Shown here: one piece after another, positions 53,048 to 63,639 of the stretch | Numbering within the stretch: the first letter of the stretch is position 1 | Layout of the letters: each line of letters begins with the position of its first letter | Origin: Tropicimonas isoalkanivorans | GTDB taxonomy: Bacteria; Pseudomonadota; Alphaproteobacteria; Rhodobacterales; Rhodobacteraceae | Direction of reading: 5' to 3' | DNA length: 64,000 nucleotides | Assembly (NCBI RefSeq): GCF_900112335.1 | Contig: NZ_FOLG01000001.1 | Location: forward strand, 186,001-250,000 | Notes under the pieces: generated by a model | Database searches by the model: none | What the model was told of the DNA's origin: nothing | The model's input: the letters and a program-made list of their open reading frames with translations, nothing else | Position numbers and translations under genes: made by a program

Positions 53048-53087
53048 TTCCAAATCCATCGACATCATTTGAACGGGGGGAGACACC

Positions 53088-53885
53088 ATGGGCCGGGTCT
53101 CTGATCGCTCCTGCATCGTCACGGGCGCTGCGCAGGGTATAGGCCGCGCGATCGGCGAGGCGCTTCTGGACGAAGGCGCGGACGTCTGCTTCGCCGATAT
53201 CAACGGCGCGAAGGTAGCGGAGGTCGCCCAGGCGAACCAGGCGCGCGCAGAAAGGTCCGGGGCCCGGGTGGCCCATGCGCCCGTCGATGTAACCAACCGG
53301 GATCAGGTACGGGCCATGATCGCCCATACGGTCGAAACGTTCGGCAAGCTGGACGTCAAGTTCAACAACGCCGGCGTCAACAAGCCGATGAACTTTCTTG
53401 ATGTGACAGAGAACAACTGGAACTTCATCATGGGGGTCAACGGACTTGGCTGCATGATCGGGATGCAGGAGGCGGCGAAGCAGATGATCGCACAAGGCAC
53501 CGGCGGCAAGATCATCAACACCGCATCCATCGCGAGCCGGCAGGGGTTCGACAATGTTGCGCCCTACTGCGCATCGAAATGGGCGGTGGTCTCGCTGACG
53601 CAGTCGGCCGCGCGGGATCTGGCCAAGCACGACATCACGGTCACGGGGTTCGCGCCGGGCGTCGTGGCGACCGAAATGTGGGAGCAGGTCGACCAGGATC
53701 TGATGGAAATCGGCGCAGCGGACCGCCCCGGTCAGGCGATGGAGGAGTTCTCCGCCGAAATCCTCAAGGGACGTGTGGCGACGCCGGCGGACATTACCGG
53801 AACCACCACGTTCCTGGCGTCCAAGGACAGCGACTACATGACGGGCCAGATCGTCATGATCGACGGCGGCATGACATTGATCTGA
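53088..53885 (+). CDS. SDR-family oxidoreductase
   Basis: A 265-residue short-chain dehydrogenase with TGAAQGIGRAI near residue 13, NNAGVNKPMNF near 96, Ser in NTASIASRQG near 147 and YCASK near 163. It shares the GVNKP, PGVVATEMWEQVDQDLMEIG and DSDYMTGQ segments with the SDR at 49171. Residue choices at the substrate loop differ, as for two enzymes acting on related or mirror-image alcohols. It lies between the binding-protein and permease genes of a sugar-type importer, so its substrate is probably the imported compound. AACGGGGGGAGA precedes the ATG. Confidence 0.9.
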   Translation: MGRVSDRSCIVTGAAQGIGRAIGEALLDEGADVCFADINGAKVAEVAQANQARAERSGARVAHAPVDVTNRDQVRAMIAHTVETFGKLDVKFNNAGVNKPMNFLDVTENNWNFIMGVNGLGCMIGMQEAAKQMIAQGTGGKIINTASIASRQGFDNVAPYCASKWAVVSLTQSAARDLAKHDITVTGFAPGVVATEMWEQVDQDLMEIGAADRPGQAMEEFSAEILKGRVATPADITGTTTFLASKDSDYMTGQIVMIDGGMTLI

Positions 53886-53939
53886 CGGTCATGCCCGGAA
53901 GGAGACGGACCGACGACGAAGATCAGATGCAGGACATTC

Positions 53940-53957
53940 GGGCCGCCGAAGCGGCCC
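53940..53957 (+). other. intercistronic tetraloop hairpin
   Basis: GGGCCGC (53940-53946), CGAA loop, GCGGCCC (53951-53957): a perfect 7-bp stem immediately before the ribosome site GGGGAGG of the permease gene. It could affect translation initiation or be a processing site. Confidence 0.4.
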
Positions 53958-53970
53958 TGGGGAGGACATG

Positions 53971-54945
53971 ATGGGAGCTTTGTCGAAATTCGAGATCGGA
54001 GGCGTGCTTGCCCGACAGGGCATTTTGATCGCATTCGTTCTCTTCATGATCGCGTTCACGATCGCCAATCAGCGTTTTCTGGATCCGGACAACATTCTTG
54101 GGGTCATCCGCTCCTCCGCTATCCTGGGGGTCATGGCCCTTGGCGTGACGTTCGTCGTCATCAGCGGAAATCTGGATCTTTCGGTGGGGTCCATGATGTC
54201 TTTCTCCACCATCGTCGTGCTCGATCTTCACGACAAGATAGGTCCGGCCCTGGCAATACCAGCCATGTTCATCATGACGCTGGCCCTGGGCGCCTTGATC
54301 GGATTTCTCGTGGGGTACCTGAAGCTCAACTCGCTGATCGTCACGCTGGGTATGCTCTCGGCGATCCACGGGCTCACCCTGACATATTCCGGCGGCAAGA
54401 ACATGGATATCGCCGACAAGGCGGGCACCTGGTTCAGCGTTTTCGGGCAAGGCTCGATCCTGGGCATTCCCGTTCCGATCCTGATCTTCGCCCTGCTCGC
54501 GGCCGTGCTCGGCACGATGCTCGCCAAGACACCCTTCGGGCGCAAGGTCTATGCCGTCGGTGGTAATGGAGTGGCTGCGACCTTCTCCGGCATCCGGCGG
54601 GCGCGGGTCGTGTTCATGTGCTACCTGCTTTCCTCTTTCTGTGTCGCGACAGCGGGCCTGATCCAGGCCAGCCGGTCGCTCGGTTCCCAGAACACCGTGG
54701 GTCAGGGACTGGAGTTGGAAGTCCTTGCGGCCGTCATCCTTGGCGGGGCCTCGCTGATGGGCGGCTCGGGGACAATCTTCAAGACGGTGATCGGCGTTCT
54801 GATCCTCGGCTTCATCCAGAACGGATTGCTGCTCGTGGGCCTTCAGTTCTACGCGCAATACGTCGTCACCTGGATCATCATCATCCTCGCCGTCTGGCTG
54901 GACATTGCCGCCAAACGTGGCCGGCTCTGGTCCCCGATCGCCTGA
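53971..54945 (+). CDS. ribose-type ABC transporter permease (RbsC family)
   Basis: A 324-residue permease with about nine membrane segments, VMALGVTFVVISGNLDLSVGS near residue 50 and VYAVGGNGVAATFSGIRRARV near 193. Two adjacent ATGs occur at 53968 and 53971; the second is better spaced from GGAGG. It pairs with the next permease as a probable heterodimer, a less common arrangement than the usual homodimer for ribose-type importers. Confidence 0.92.
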   Translation: MGALSKFEIGGVLARQGILIAFVLFMIAFTIANQRFLDPDNILGVIRSSAILGVMALGVTFVVISGNLDLSVGSMMSFSTIVVLDLHDKIGPALAIPAMFIMTLALGALIGFLVGYLKLNSLIVTLGMLSAIHGLTLTYSGGKNMDIADKAGTWFSVFGQGSILGIPVPILIFALLAAVLGTMLAKTPFGRKVYAVGGNGVAATFSGIRRARVVFMCYLLSSFCVATAGLIQASRSLGSQNTVGQGLELEVLAAVILGGASLMGGSGTIFKTVIGVLILGFIQNGLLLVGLQFYAQYVVTWIIIILAVWLDIAAKRGRLWSPIA

Positions 54946-54958
54946 ACAGGAGACAGAC

Positions 54959-55956
54959 ATGGCACCTGGAACACTGAGCAACTACCTCAAGAGCGGCGCG
55001 ATCTGGGCCTTCATTGTGCTCGAACTGGCCTTCTTTTCCATCGCCGGCGAGTATTTCTCGCTCTCGGACAAGGCCTTTATGGATTTCGATAACATGCTGC
55101 TGCTCTTCAAGCAGTCGGCGCCAATCGGGATCATCGCCATGGGCATGACCATCATCATGGTCAACGGGAACATCGACCTGAGCGTCGGCGCCACCTACGC
55201 CCTGTGCGCCATCGTCCTGCTCGACAGCATGACGTGGCCGATCTTCGCCGGCCTTGGTGACGCCGTGATCCCTATCTCCTGGGCGCTGGCGTTGCTGACT
55301 GGCGTTCTGCTGGGCGCGTTGAACGGACTGATCGTCTGGAAGACCGGTGTCGATGCCTTCATCGTCACGCTCGGGTCCATGCTCGGCTACCGCGGCCTCG
55401 TCTTCATGTACAACGGCGAGCAGCCGACGTCGCATCTCAACTGGACGCTGGTCGACTTCGCCGAGGCGCAGTTTCTCGGCCTGCACACGGCGACGTGGTT
55501 CCTCCTGGCCGTGACCGTGGCGATCTGGTTCCTGATGAACCGCACCGTCCACGGGCGCAATGCCTATGCCATCGGCGACAACCGGTCCGCAGCGGTGAAC
55601 GCCGGTATTCGCGTCGGTCCGCACATGATGATCAACTTCATGATTATCGGATTTCTGGCCGCGCTTTCGGCGGTGGTGTTTTACTCTGAATCCGGCTCCG
55701 TGAACCCGAATGACGGGGAGCTTTACGAGCTCTGGATCATCACCGCGGTCGTTCTGGGCGGCACCAAACTCACCGGCGGCTCCGGCTCGATCGTGTCGAC
55801 CTTCGGCGGCGTTCTGGCGATCCAACTTCTCCGCAAGGGGCTCGCGCATATCGGCGCCGATACGTCGACGGTCAATCTGGTCATCGGCCTGATCCTGATC
55901 GCCGTGCTGTTCCTCGACCGGCAACTGAACCTCAAAGGCAAAGAGGAGTTGAGAGT

Positions 55957-55960
<4 letters not shown>
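54959..55960 (+). CDS. ribose-type ABC transporter permease (RbsC family), second
   Basis: A 333-residue permease with about nine hydrophobic segments, including [21 protein letters not shown] near residue 60 and YAIGDNRSAAVNAGIRVG near 200. AGGAGACAG lies upstream of the ATG, 13 bases after the first permease. The TGA overlaps the ATPase ATG by four bases. A predicted partner of the previous permease. Confidence 0.92.
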
Positions 55961-57480
<1,520 letters not shown>

Positions 57481-57563
57481 CAAACGGCGGCAGGTCTTGG
57501 GCGGAAGGGGGAGTGACTGTTGCTTTCGCGCGGCTCACGCCCCTGCCCTCCAAACCGCACGGA

Positions 57564-58577
57564 TCAAGCGAGGCCAGTCGGATGGGGACCATCCAGCGGG
57601 TAGTGACATGCCACCGCCCGGCCATCGGCCGCCTTGACCAGCGCCGGGCGCTGGACCTCGCGTCTCTCCTTGGCAAAGGCGCACCGGGTGTGGAACGGGC
57701 AGCCCGGCGGCGGCGAGAAGGGGCTTGGCAGGTCGCCCTTGACCTGTGCCCGCTCCGGCCGCTTCGCGTGCAGCCGCGGCTCCGGCATCGCCTCCCGAAG
57801 GACACGCGTATACGGGTGGCGGGGGGTGGAGAACACCTCGTCGGCGTCCCCGACTTCGACAATCGCGCCGAGGTACATGACCGCGACACGGTTGGAGATC
57901 TGTCGAACAACGGCGAGATCGTGGGCGATAAAGACGTAGGTCAGGCCAAACTCTTCACGGAGTTCCGCCAACAAGTTGATGATCTGCGCCTGGATGGAGA
58001 CATCGAGCGCGGAGACCGGCTCGTCGGCCACCAGCAGCTTTGGATGAAGGGCAAGCGCCCTGGCGATGCCGATGCGCTGCTTCTGTCCGCCGGAGAACTC
58101 GTGGGGGAACCGTAAGGCGTGCTCCGACCGCAGGCCCACGCGGCGCAGCAATTCGCTCACCCGATCCTCGATTTCTGAGCGCGCCCCGATGCCGTGGATG
58201 CGGAACGGTTCCGCCAGCAGGTCACCGACCCGGCGGCGGGCGTTCAGCGATGCCGCAGGGTCCTGGAACACCATCTGCATCTCCCGCCGGAGCGGCCGTA
58301 TCTGCCGCAGGCTGAGATCCGTGATATCGCGACCGTCGAACTCCAGCCGGCCGGAGCTGATGTCCTGCAACCGGGTCAGGCAACGCCCCAAGGAGGACTT
58401 GCCGCAGCCGGACTCGCCGACGATCCCAAGCGTCTCGCCGGGCATGACCTCGAGCGAGACCTCGTTGACCGCATGCACCTGCTGCCGACGCGACGGCAGG
58501 AGCGACCGGCCAGACTTGTAGATCTTGCTGAGCTTCGTCGCCCTGAGCAACGGTTTCTGAGCGGTGGCCATGGTCAT
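57564..58577 (-). CDS. dipeptide/oligopeptide ABC transporter ATPase (DppF/OppF type)
   Basis: A 337-residue ATPase with Walker A GESGCGKSS near residue 55, signature FSGGQKQRIGIARAL near 165 and Walker B LLVADEPVSALDVS near 185. The C-terminal oligopeptide-transporter extension with PPGCPFHTRCAFA near 295 has three cysteines probably binding an iron-sulfur cluster or metal. ATGA overlap with the upstream ATPase shows coupling. It works with the second ATPase in a heterodimer. Confidence 0.93.
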   Translation of the reverse strand: MTMATAQKPLLRATKLSKIYKSGRSLLPSRRQQVHAVNEVSLEVMPGETLGIVGESGCGKSSLGRCLTRLQDISSGRLEFDGRDITDLSLRQIRPLRREMQMVFQDPAASLNARRRVGDLLAEPFRIHGIGARSEIEDRVSELLRRVGLRSEHALRFPHEFSGGQKQRIGIARALALHPKLLVADEPVSALDVSIQAQIINLLAELREEFGLTYVFIAHDLAVVRQISNRVAVMYLGAIVEVGDADEVFSTPRHPYTRVLREAMPEPRLHAKRPERAQVKGDLPSPFSPPPGCPFHTRCAFAKERREVQRPALVKAADGRAVACHYPLDGPHPTGLA

Positions 58578-59581
58578 GCAGCCCCCTCCTGCCTGGGCGC
58601 CAGTTCCTCAATCGCTGCATCGGGCAGCACGCAAGCGCTGCGGTGCCCGACCGGACCGGCAAGAGGCGGCTCCTGCAGGCACGCGTCATGCGCATGCGGG
58701 CAGCGGGGCCGGAAGGAGCAGCCCTTTGGCAGCGCCGAAAGCTTGGGGGGCGCTCCGGGTATGGCACTGAGCCGCGCGGGCCGCGGTCCGTCGAAGGGCG
58801 GGATGGACCCGAACAGGCCCCAGGAATACGGGTGGCGCGGCTGAAGAAAGACAGCCTCCTTCGGCCCTTCCTCCACGATCCGGCCCGCGTACATCACGTT
58901 CACCTTGTCCGCCGTCTCTGCCACCACGCCGAGGTCGTGCGTGACGAGGATAACGGACGAACCGAAATCCTCCCGCAGCTTTCCGATCAGATCGAGGATC
59001 TGCGCCTGCACCGTCACGTCGAGCGCCGTGGTAGGCTCGTCGGCCAGCAGCAGCGCCGGATTGCAGGACATCGCCATGGCAATCACCGCCCGCTGCCGCA
59101 TCCCGCCGGAGAGTTGGTGCGGGTAGCGGTCGGCCACCGAACGCGGCGCGGGAATACCAACCGCATCGATCAATTCCACGGCACGGTCCTTCGCGGCCTT
59201 GCGGCCGATCTGCTCGTGGGCGCGCAACGTCTCGACGATCTGTGCGCCGATGGTGTGGACGGGGGTGAGCGAAGTCATCGGGTCCTGAAAGATCATCCCG
59301 ATCTTCTTGCCGCGAATCCGGTCGAGTGCCCGACGCGGTAGCCCCATAAGCTCCTGTCCCTCAAACCGGATCGAACCAGAGAGAACAGCATTCGGGCTGT
59401 CGATAAGGCCCATGATGGCAAGGAGCGTCTGGCTTTTGCCCGAACCGCTCTCGCCCACCAGGCCGAGAATCTCATTGCGGCCGACGTTGAACGAGACGCC
59501 GCGCACGGCCTCCACCAGCCCCTCCTCGGAGCGAAAATGAACGGTCAGGTCCTTGACCTCCAGAAGCGGCTCAAAACGCAT
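58574..59581 (-). CDS. dipeptide/oligopeptide ABC transporter ATPase (DppD/OppD type)
   Basis: A 335-residue ATPase: Walker A GESGSGKSQ near residue 42, signature LSGGMRQRAVIAMAM near 160, Walker B LLLADEPTTALDVT near 180 and the C-terminal KGCSFRPRCPHAHDACL cysteine motif near 290. Gln follows the Walker A Ser-Lys-Ser in place of Thr/Ser. Its start overlaps the permease stop by eleven bases. Confidence 0.93.
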   Translation of the reverse strand: MRFEPLLEVKDLTVHFRSEEGLVEAVRGVSFNVGRNEILGLVGESGSGKSQTLLAIMGLIDSPNAVLSGSIRFEGQELMGLPRRALDRIRGKKIGMIFQDPMTSLTPVHTIGAQIVETLRAHEQIGRKAAKDRAVELIDAVGIPAPRSVADRYPHQLSGGMRQRAVIAMAMSCNPALLLADEPTTALDVTVQAQILDLIGKLREDFGSSVILVTHDLGVVAETADKVNVMYAGRIVEEGPKEAVFLQPRHPYSWGLFGSIPPFDGPRPARLSAIPGAPPKLSALPKGCSFRPRCPHAHDACLQEPPLAGPVGHRSACVLPDAAIEELAPRQEGAA

Positions 59582-60545
59582 CGCGCACCCTCGGGTCCAG
59601 GAACATATGCACCACGTCGACCACGAAGTTCGCCATCACCACAAAGAAGGAGGCGTAAATCACGGTCGCCATGATCATCGGCAGGTCCAGCGTCTGCAGT
59701 GCGTCATAGGTGAGCTTTCCCACACCCTGCAGGCCGAAGACCACCTCGGTCAGCAGCGCGCCGCCGCCCACCAAAGCGCCGAAATCCAGACCGAACATGG
59801 TGACGAAGGCCACCAGCGACGTGCGCAGCCCGTGCCGCAGAAGCACCTGGCGTTCACCGATACCTTTGGCGCGGGCCATTCGGATGAAATCTTCCTGCAT
59901 GGTCTCGATCAGACTGGCGCGCAGCACCCGGCCGTAAAGTCCGACGTAAAGCGTGGCGAGCACGATCCACGGAATGACCAGCGCCTGGAACCAGCCCAAC
60001 GGGTCCCTCCCGAAGGGCACGTAGCCAAGCGCCGGGACCCAGGAAAAAGCCCAGCTGTCGTGGAACCGGCTCTGGGTGATGAGGTTGGCGACCTCGCCCA
60101 GCCAGAAGACAGGCATCGAGACCCCAGCCAGTGAGATCATCATCAGCGTCCTGTCGAGCCAGCTCCCCTTGGTGGCGCCAGCAATCAGCCCGACGATCAG
60201 CCCGCCGATCAGCCATAGCAGAGCGGCGCCTATCACCAGCGACAGCGTGATCGGGATGGCGCGAGTGACCGTGGGGATGACTTTCTGGCCGCGGTTCACG
60301 AAGGAGGTCAGGTCGCGGGTGACAAAGAGCTTCTTCATCATCAGTGCGTATTGAACCGGCAACGGCCGATCGAGGCCGAAGTCGTGCCGCACCTGTTGCA
60401 GCGTCTCCTGGCTGGCATTCCGTCCGGCGATGCGGGCCGAGGGGTCCGAGCCGGGGGTGGCAAAGAAGATCAGGAAGACGACGACGGAGATCCCGAACAT
60501 GACGAGGGCCATCTGACCGAGACGGGCGGCAAGTGCATAGATCAT
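59571..60545 (-). CDS. dipeptide/oligopeptide ABC transporter permease (DppB/OppB type)
   Basis: A 324-residue permease with N-terminal MIYALAARLGQMALVMFGIS and about six membrane segments. The coupling loop near residue 235 contains YGRVLRASLIETMQEDFIRMARAKG, the DppB hallmark. ATG 60545 shares one base with the upstream permease stop. It forms the pore with the DppC-type protein. Confidence 0.92.
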   Translation of the reverse strand: MIYALAARLGQMALVMFGISVVVFLIFFATPGSDPSARIAGRNASQETLQQVRHDFGLDRPLPVQYALMMKKLFVTRDLTSFVNRGQKVIPTVTRAIPITLSLVIGAALLWLIGGLIVGLIAGATKGSWLDRTLMMISLAGVSMPVFWLGEVANLITQSRFHDSWAFSWVPALGYVPFGRDPLGWFQALVIPWIVLATLYVGLYGRVLRASLIETMQEDFIRMARAKGIGERQVLLRHGLRTSLVAFVTMFGLDFGALVGGGALLTEVVFGLQGVGKLTYDALQTLDLPMIMATVIYASFFVVMANFVVDVVHMFLDPRVRDAF

Positions 60546-61585
60546 CAGCCGATCCTCATGGCAGACTTCGGATCGAGCGCATCCCGCACCCCGTCGCCCA
60601 GAATGTTCAGCGCCAGCACGGTGACGGCGATGGCGATGCCCGGAACGAGCGCCACGGCCGGCCTGGAATAGAGCAGCCCCTGCCCGTCCTGAATGATGGT
60701 GCCCCAGCTCGCACCCGGCGGCTGAACCCCGATGGACAGGAACGACAAAGCGGACTCGATGATCATCGACAGCGCGAGGATCAGCGGGACGAAGACGACG
60801 ATCCGGGGAACCACGTTCGGCAGGATGTCCTTGATGAGAATACGCCACGGCGAGGCACCCAGACCCACGGCGGCCGTCACGAACTCAGCCCCCATGAGGG
60901 TCTGGACATGGCCGCGGATCGGGCGGGCGACGTAGGGAACATAGACGATACCGATGATGAAGATCGGCAGCGCAAGCGAGCCGGAGGTGATCCGCCACGG
61001 ACCGATGGTGAGTGTCTGGTTGAGCAGCACGATGGACAGCGAGATAGCGAGCAGGAAGATGGGAAACGCCCAGAGCACATCGAGGATGCGCGACAGGATC
61101 GTGTCGGAAATGCCGCCGAAGAAGCCGGCAGTGGTGCCGACGAGCGTCGCCAGGACCAGGCAAAGCAACGTCGAGGCGAAAGCGATGAAGAGCGAATTGC
61201 GCCCGCCATAGAGCATACGCGCCGCCACGTCCCGACCCTGGTTGTCAGCGCCCAGCATGAACGGGCCGAATTCCCACGTGGGCCCGATCGGGGTCAGCCC
61301 AAGCCCCAGGCCGGTGGTGGAGGGCTCCAGCACAGGACGCTCTTCCCCCGCGATCATGACGGTGCCGTTCAGATTGGTCACGAAGGGGTCGGTCATGGCC
61401 ACGTGGCGGGCGTACAATGGCGCCATCAGGCAGACCACGACGATCGCCACCAGAACCGCCAGCGCCACTATCGCCGCGCGATCGCGCCGGAGCTTGCGGA
61501 ACGCGGTGGCCCAAGGGCTCTCGGTGGCCTTTGCCTGACCCTGACGGGACGCCGCCGGGGCATCGGTTTCTTCGACTGAACTCAT
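60545..61585 (-). CDS. dipeptide/oligopeptide ABC transporter permease (DppC/OppC type)
   Basis: A 346-residue permease with a hydrophilic N-terminal tail, a membrane segment at AIVALAVLVAIVVVCLMAPL near residue 40, a roughly 60-residue periplasmic loop, and then the pore domain with LGADNQGRDVAARMLYGGR near 110 and the coupling loop PIRGHVQTLMGAEFVTAA near 230. The gene order here is binding protein, C, B, D, F, unlike the usual A-B-C-D-F. Confidence 0.92.
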   Translation of the reverse strand: MSSVEETDAPAASRQGQAKATESPWATAFRKLRRDRAAIVALAVLVAIVVVCLMAPLYARHVAMTDPFVTNLNGTVMIAGEERPVLEPSTTGLGLGLTPIGPTWEFGPFMLGADNQGRDVAARMLYGGRNSLFIAFASTLLCLVLATLVGTTAGFFGGISDTILSRILDVLWAFPIFLLAISLSIVLLNQTLTIGPWRITSGSLALPIFIIGIVYVPYVARPIRGHVQTLMGAEFVTAAVGLGASPWRILIKDILPNVVPRIVVFVPLILALSMIIESALSFLSIGVQPPGASWGTIIQDGQGLLYSRPAVALVPGIAIAVTVLALNILGDGVRDALDPKSAMRIG

Positions 61586-61609
61586 AGGTGCCTTTGCCTC
61601 AGAAGGAAC

Positions 61610-61632
61610 GGCGGCGCCACGGGGGCACCGCC
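61610..61632 (-). terminator. intercistronic hairpin after dipeptide binding-protein gene
   Basis: GGCGGCGCC (61610-61618) and GGCACCGCC (61624-61632) pair over 9 bp with one wobble on the minus-strand transcript and a 5-base loop. It lies 23 bases after the binding-protein stop and upstream of the DppC-type gene. Confidence 0.55.
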
Positions 61633-61655
61633 GTCCATGGTCAACTCCGCGGGCG

Positions 61656-63317
61656 TTACTCGACCCAGGACTGGGACATGATCCAGTAGAACTGGGGTGA
61701 GAAGGTGAAGTTTTTCACTCGGGACGAGATGAAGTCCACGCGCTTCGGCGTGAACAGCACCGCTGCGGGGGCGGCATCGGTCACGGCCTTGTCCACCTCG
61801 GTCCAGAGTTCTGCGGACTTCTCCGGGTCCGTCAGCGTCAGCGACGCAGCTTCGGCCATCTTGGCGTCGATCGACTCGTCGCAGAAGCCCGAAATGTTCA
61901 CCGAGGCGTCAGAACCCGGGTTGAACGACGCGCAGCTAAAGAGGACCTGCAGGAAGTTCGAGGGCGACGGATAGTCCTGGAACCACTGCGAGATGGAGAT
62001 CTGCACGTTGTTGTTGGTGTTCTGGATGTAGGTGAACTGGATGTTCTGCGAGATCGCCTGAACCTTGGCCTCATAGCCGAGCTCGTTCAGGACGTCTTGC
62101 AGGTACACCCCGATCGCACGCGAGACGGTGTTGTCTTCGGCAATGATCGTCACTTCCTGCCCGGCCGTGCCGGATTCGGCCACCAGCGCCTTGGCCTTCT
62201 CCATGTCCGGCGCGGACCAGGTGTCGCCCCCGCCTGCGGTATAAGGGCAGTAGGGCTCGTAGGAGGGGAACCCCGGCGGCAGGATCTGGCAAGCCGGCTG
62301 GGCGAGGTTGCTACCGCCGAAGAGCTTCACGACGGCAGAACGGTCGATGGCATAGTTCACCGCCTGACGCACGCGGACGTCGTCGAAGGGCGCCAGGTTG
62401 GTGTTCATCGGCGCGTACCACATCGCCGTCAGTGGATGCACGGACGCCTGGTCGGCGTACGTCGTCCCAATCTCGGCCAGACGGTCCGGCGGGGGCGGGT
62501 CGAACATCCAGTCCGCCTGCCCGTTCTGGATCGCCGTGACGGCCGCCTCTTCGGTCAGGCCGAAGTCGTAGTCGATCTCGTCGGGGTATCCGGCCGGCTG
62601 TGCCTCGGCGCTCCATTCCTCGAAGTGCGGGTTGCGGACCATCTTGAGCCGCTCGTTGGGATTGTAGCTCTCGATCATGTAGGGCCCCGTGCCCGGAACC
62701 GGTTCGGTGCCCATATCCTTGATCGGGGTCTCGGCGGGCAGGATCGCGGCATGCGGAATCGCGATCTTCTGCAGGAATTCGCCGTCCGGCTCGGTCAAAT
62801 TGATGGTAATCGTGAAGGCTTCCTCGTCGATCACCACGCCGCCGTCGAGCGTGCAGTCCGCAGGCGCGGCGAGACATTCATCCGCCCCCACGATCCCGTT
62901 GTAGAAGGTGCCGGCAGTGGGGCCGGAGACCTTGAAGATCCGCTGGAACGAGGCAAGCACGTCTTCCGGCGTCACGTCGGACCCGTCGGCGAACTTCAGA
63001 CCCTTGCGAAGTTGGAAGGTATAGGTCTTCCCGCCATCCTCGGGCTCCGGAAGCGTTTCCGCGAGGTCGGCGACCACGTCGAAACCGGTCTCGTCCCCTG
63101 CCTTCTTGAAGGTCACGAGGCCGTCGTAGAGGATGTAGTTGATCTGAAAATACTGCAGTGTGTAGTTGATGTGCGGGTCGATCGTTCCCGCCGCGGCCTT
63201 GGCCAGCAGGCGGAGCGTGCCTCCCGGCGTGCCCTGTGCCCCGGCTGGCGCAGCAGTCGCGAAGACCGCCAGCGCGATGCCGGATGTGAGGGCGGCGAAA
63301 GATGTCCTGTTCTTCAT
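61656..63317 (-). CDS. dipeptide/oligopeptide ABC transporter substrate-binding protein (SBP_bac_5)
   Basis: A 553-residue periplasmic receptor with signal peptide (MKNRTSFAALTSGIALAVFA, cut after GAQ near residue 28). The mature part starts TPGGTLRLLAKAAAGTIDPH and has LRKGLKFADGSDVTPEDVLAS near 118 and VRQAVNYAIDRSAVVKLFG near 320, typical of the family-5 receptors. I chose ATG 63317; a second ATG at 63323 is also possible. It heads the dipeptide-type importer operon. The ligand may be a peptide, but other compounds (opines, glycosides) also use this class. Confidence 0.92.
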   Translation of the reverse strand: MKNRTSFAALTSGIALAVFATAAPAGAQGTPGGTLRLLAKAAAGTIDPHINYTLQYFQINYILYDGLVTFKKAGDETGFDVVADLAETLPEPEDGGKTYTFQLRKGLKFADGSDVTPEDVLASFQRIFKVSGPTAGTFYNGIVGADECLAAPADCTLDGGVVIDEEAFTITINLTEPDGEFLQKIAIPHAAILPAETPIKDMGTEPVPGTGPYMIESYNPNERLKMVRNPHFEEWSAEAQPAGYPDEIDYDFGLTEEAAVTAIQNGQADWMFDPPPPDRLAEIGTTYADQASVHPLTAMWYAPMNTNLAPFDDVRVRQAVNYAIDRSAVVKLFGGSNLAQPACQILPPGFPSYEPYCPYTAGGGDTWSAPDMEKAKALVAESGTAGQEVTIIAEDNTVSRAIGVYLQDVLNELGYEAKVQAISQNIQFTYIQNTNNNVQISISQWFQDYPSPSNFLQVLFSCASFNPGSDASVNISGFCDESIDAKMAEAASLTLTDPEKSAELWTEVDKAVTDAAPAAVLFTPKRVDFISSRVKNFTFSPQFYWIMSQSWVE

Positions 63318-63639
63318 TCCCATTCCCCTGTTGATGTGCGTGCGCCGCGCGTTCTTTCCCGGCGCGGCTTCATTGTCGTGTCCCGTCAGCGCGAGCAAAG
63401 GCAACTCGGAGCACCGCGAGTGCCGCACCCGCCTTTCACAGACCGCGCGACTACCTTGAAGGTATCGGTGCGCCTTTCGGGCTGTATAGCTATGGATTGT
63501 TATAGGTCCGGACAGCCCGTGTGCCGGGACCGCGCCCGTCGTCTGTTTATTGCGCATATGCGGGATCTCTGAGCAGAAATGCCGGGCCACAGGGGTCCTG
63601 TGAATTGACAAACGCGCTGACGTCCCGAAACCTGTCTGC
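63318..63639. promoter_or_regulatory. divergent region between dipeptide importer and LuxR-type gene
   Basis: 322 bases between two divergent starts. A 13-bp perfect palindrome TACCTTGAAGGTA lies at 63452-63464, about 135 bases from the importer start and 175 from the LuxR-type start. TTGACA at 63605-63610 is a good -35 match for the LuxR-type gene but no fitting -10 was found. No gene content was recognised. Confidence 0.5.

Noticed and set aside
57481-57563. Terminator between the convergent ribose-type ATPase and dipeptide ATPase genes
   Set aside because: No stem of 7 bp or more with a short loop was found in this gap by eye.
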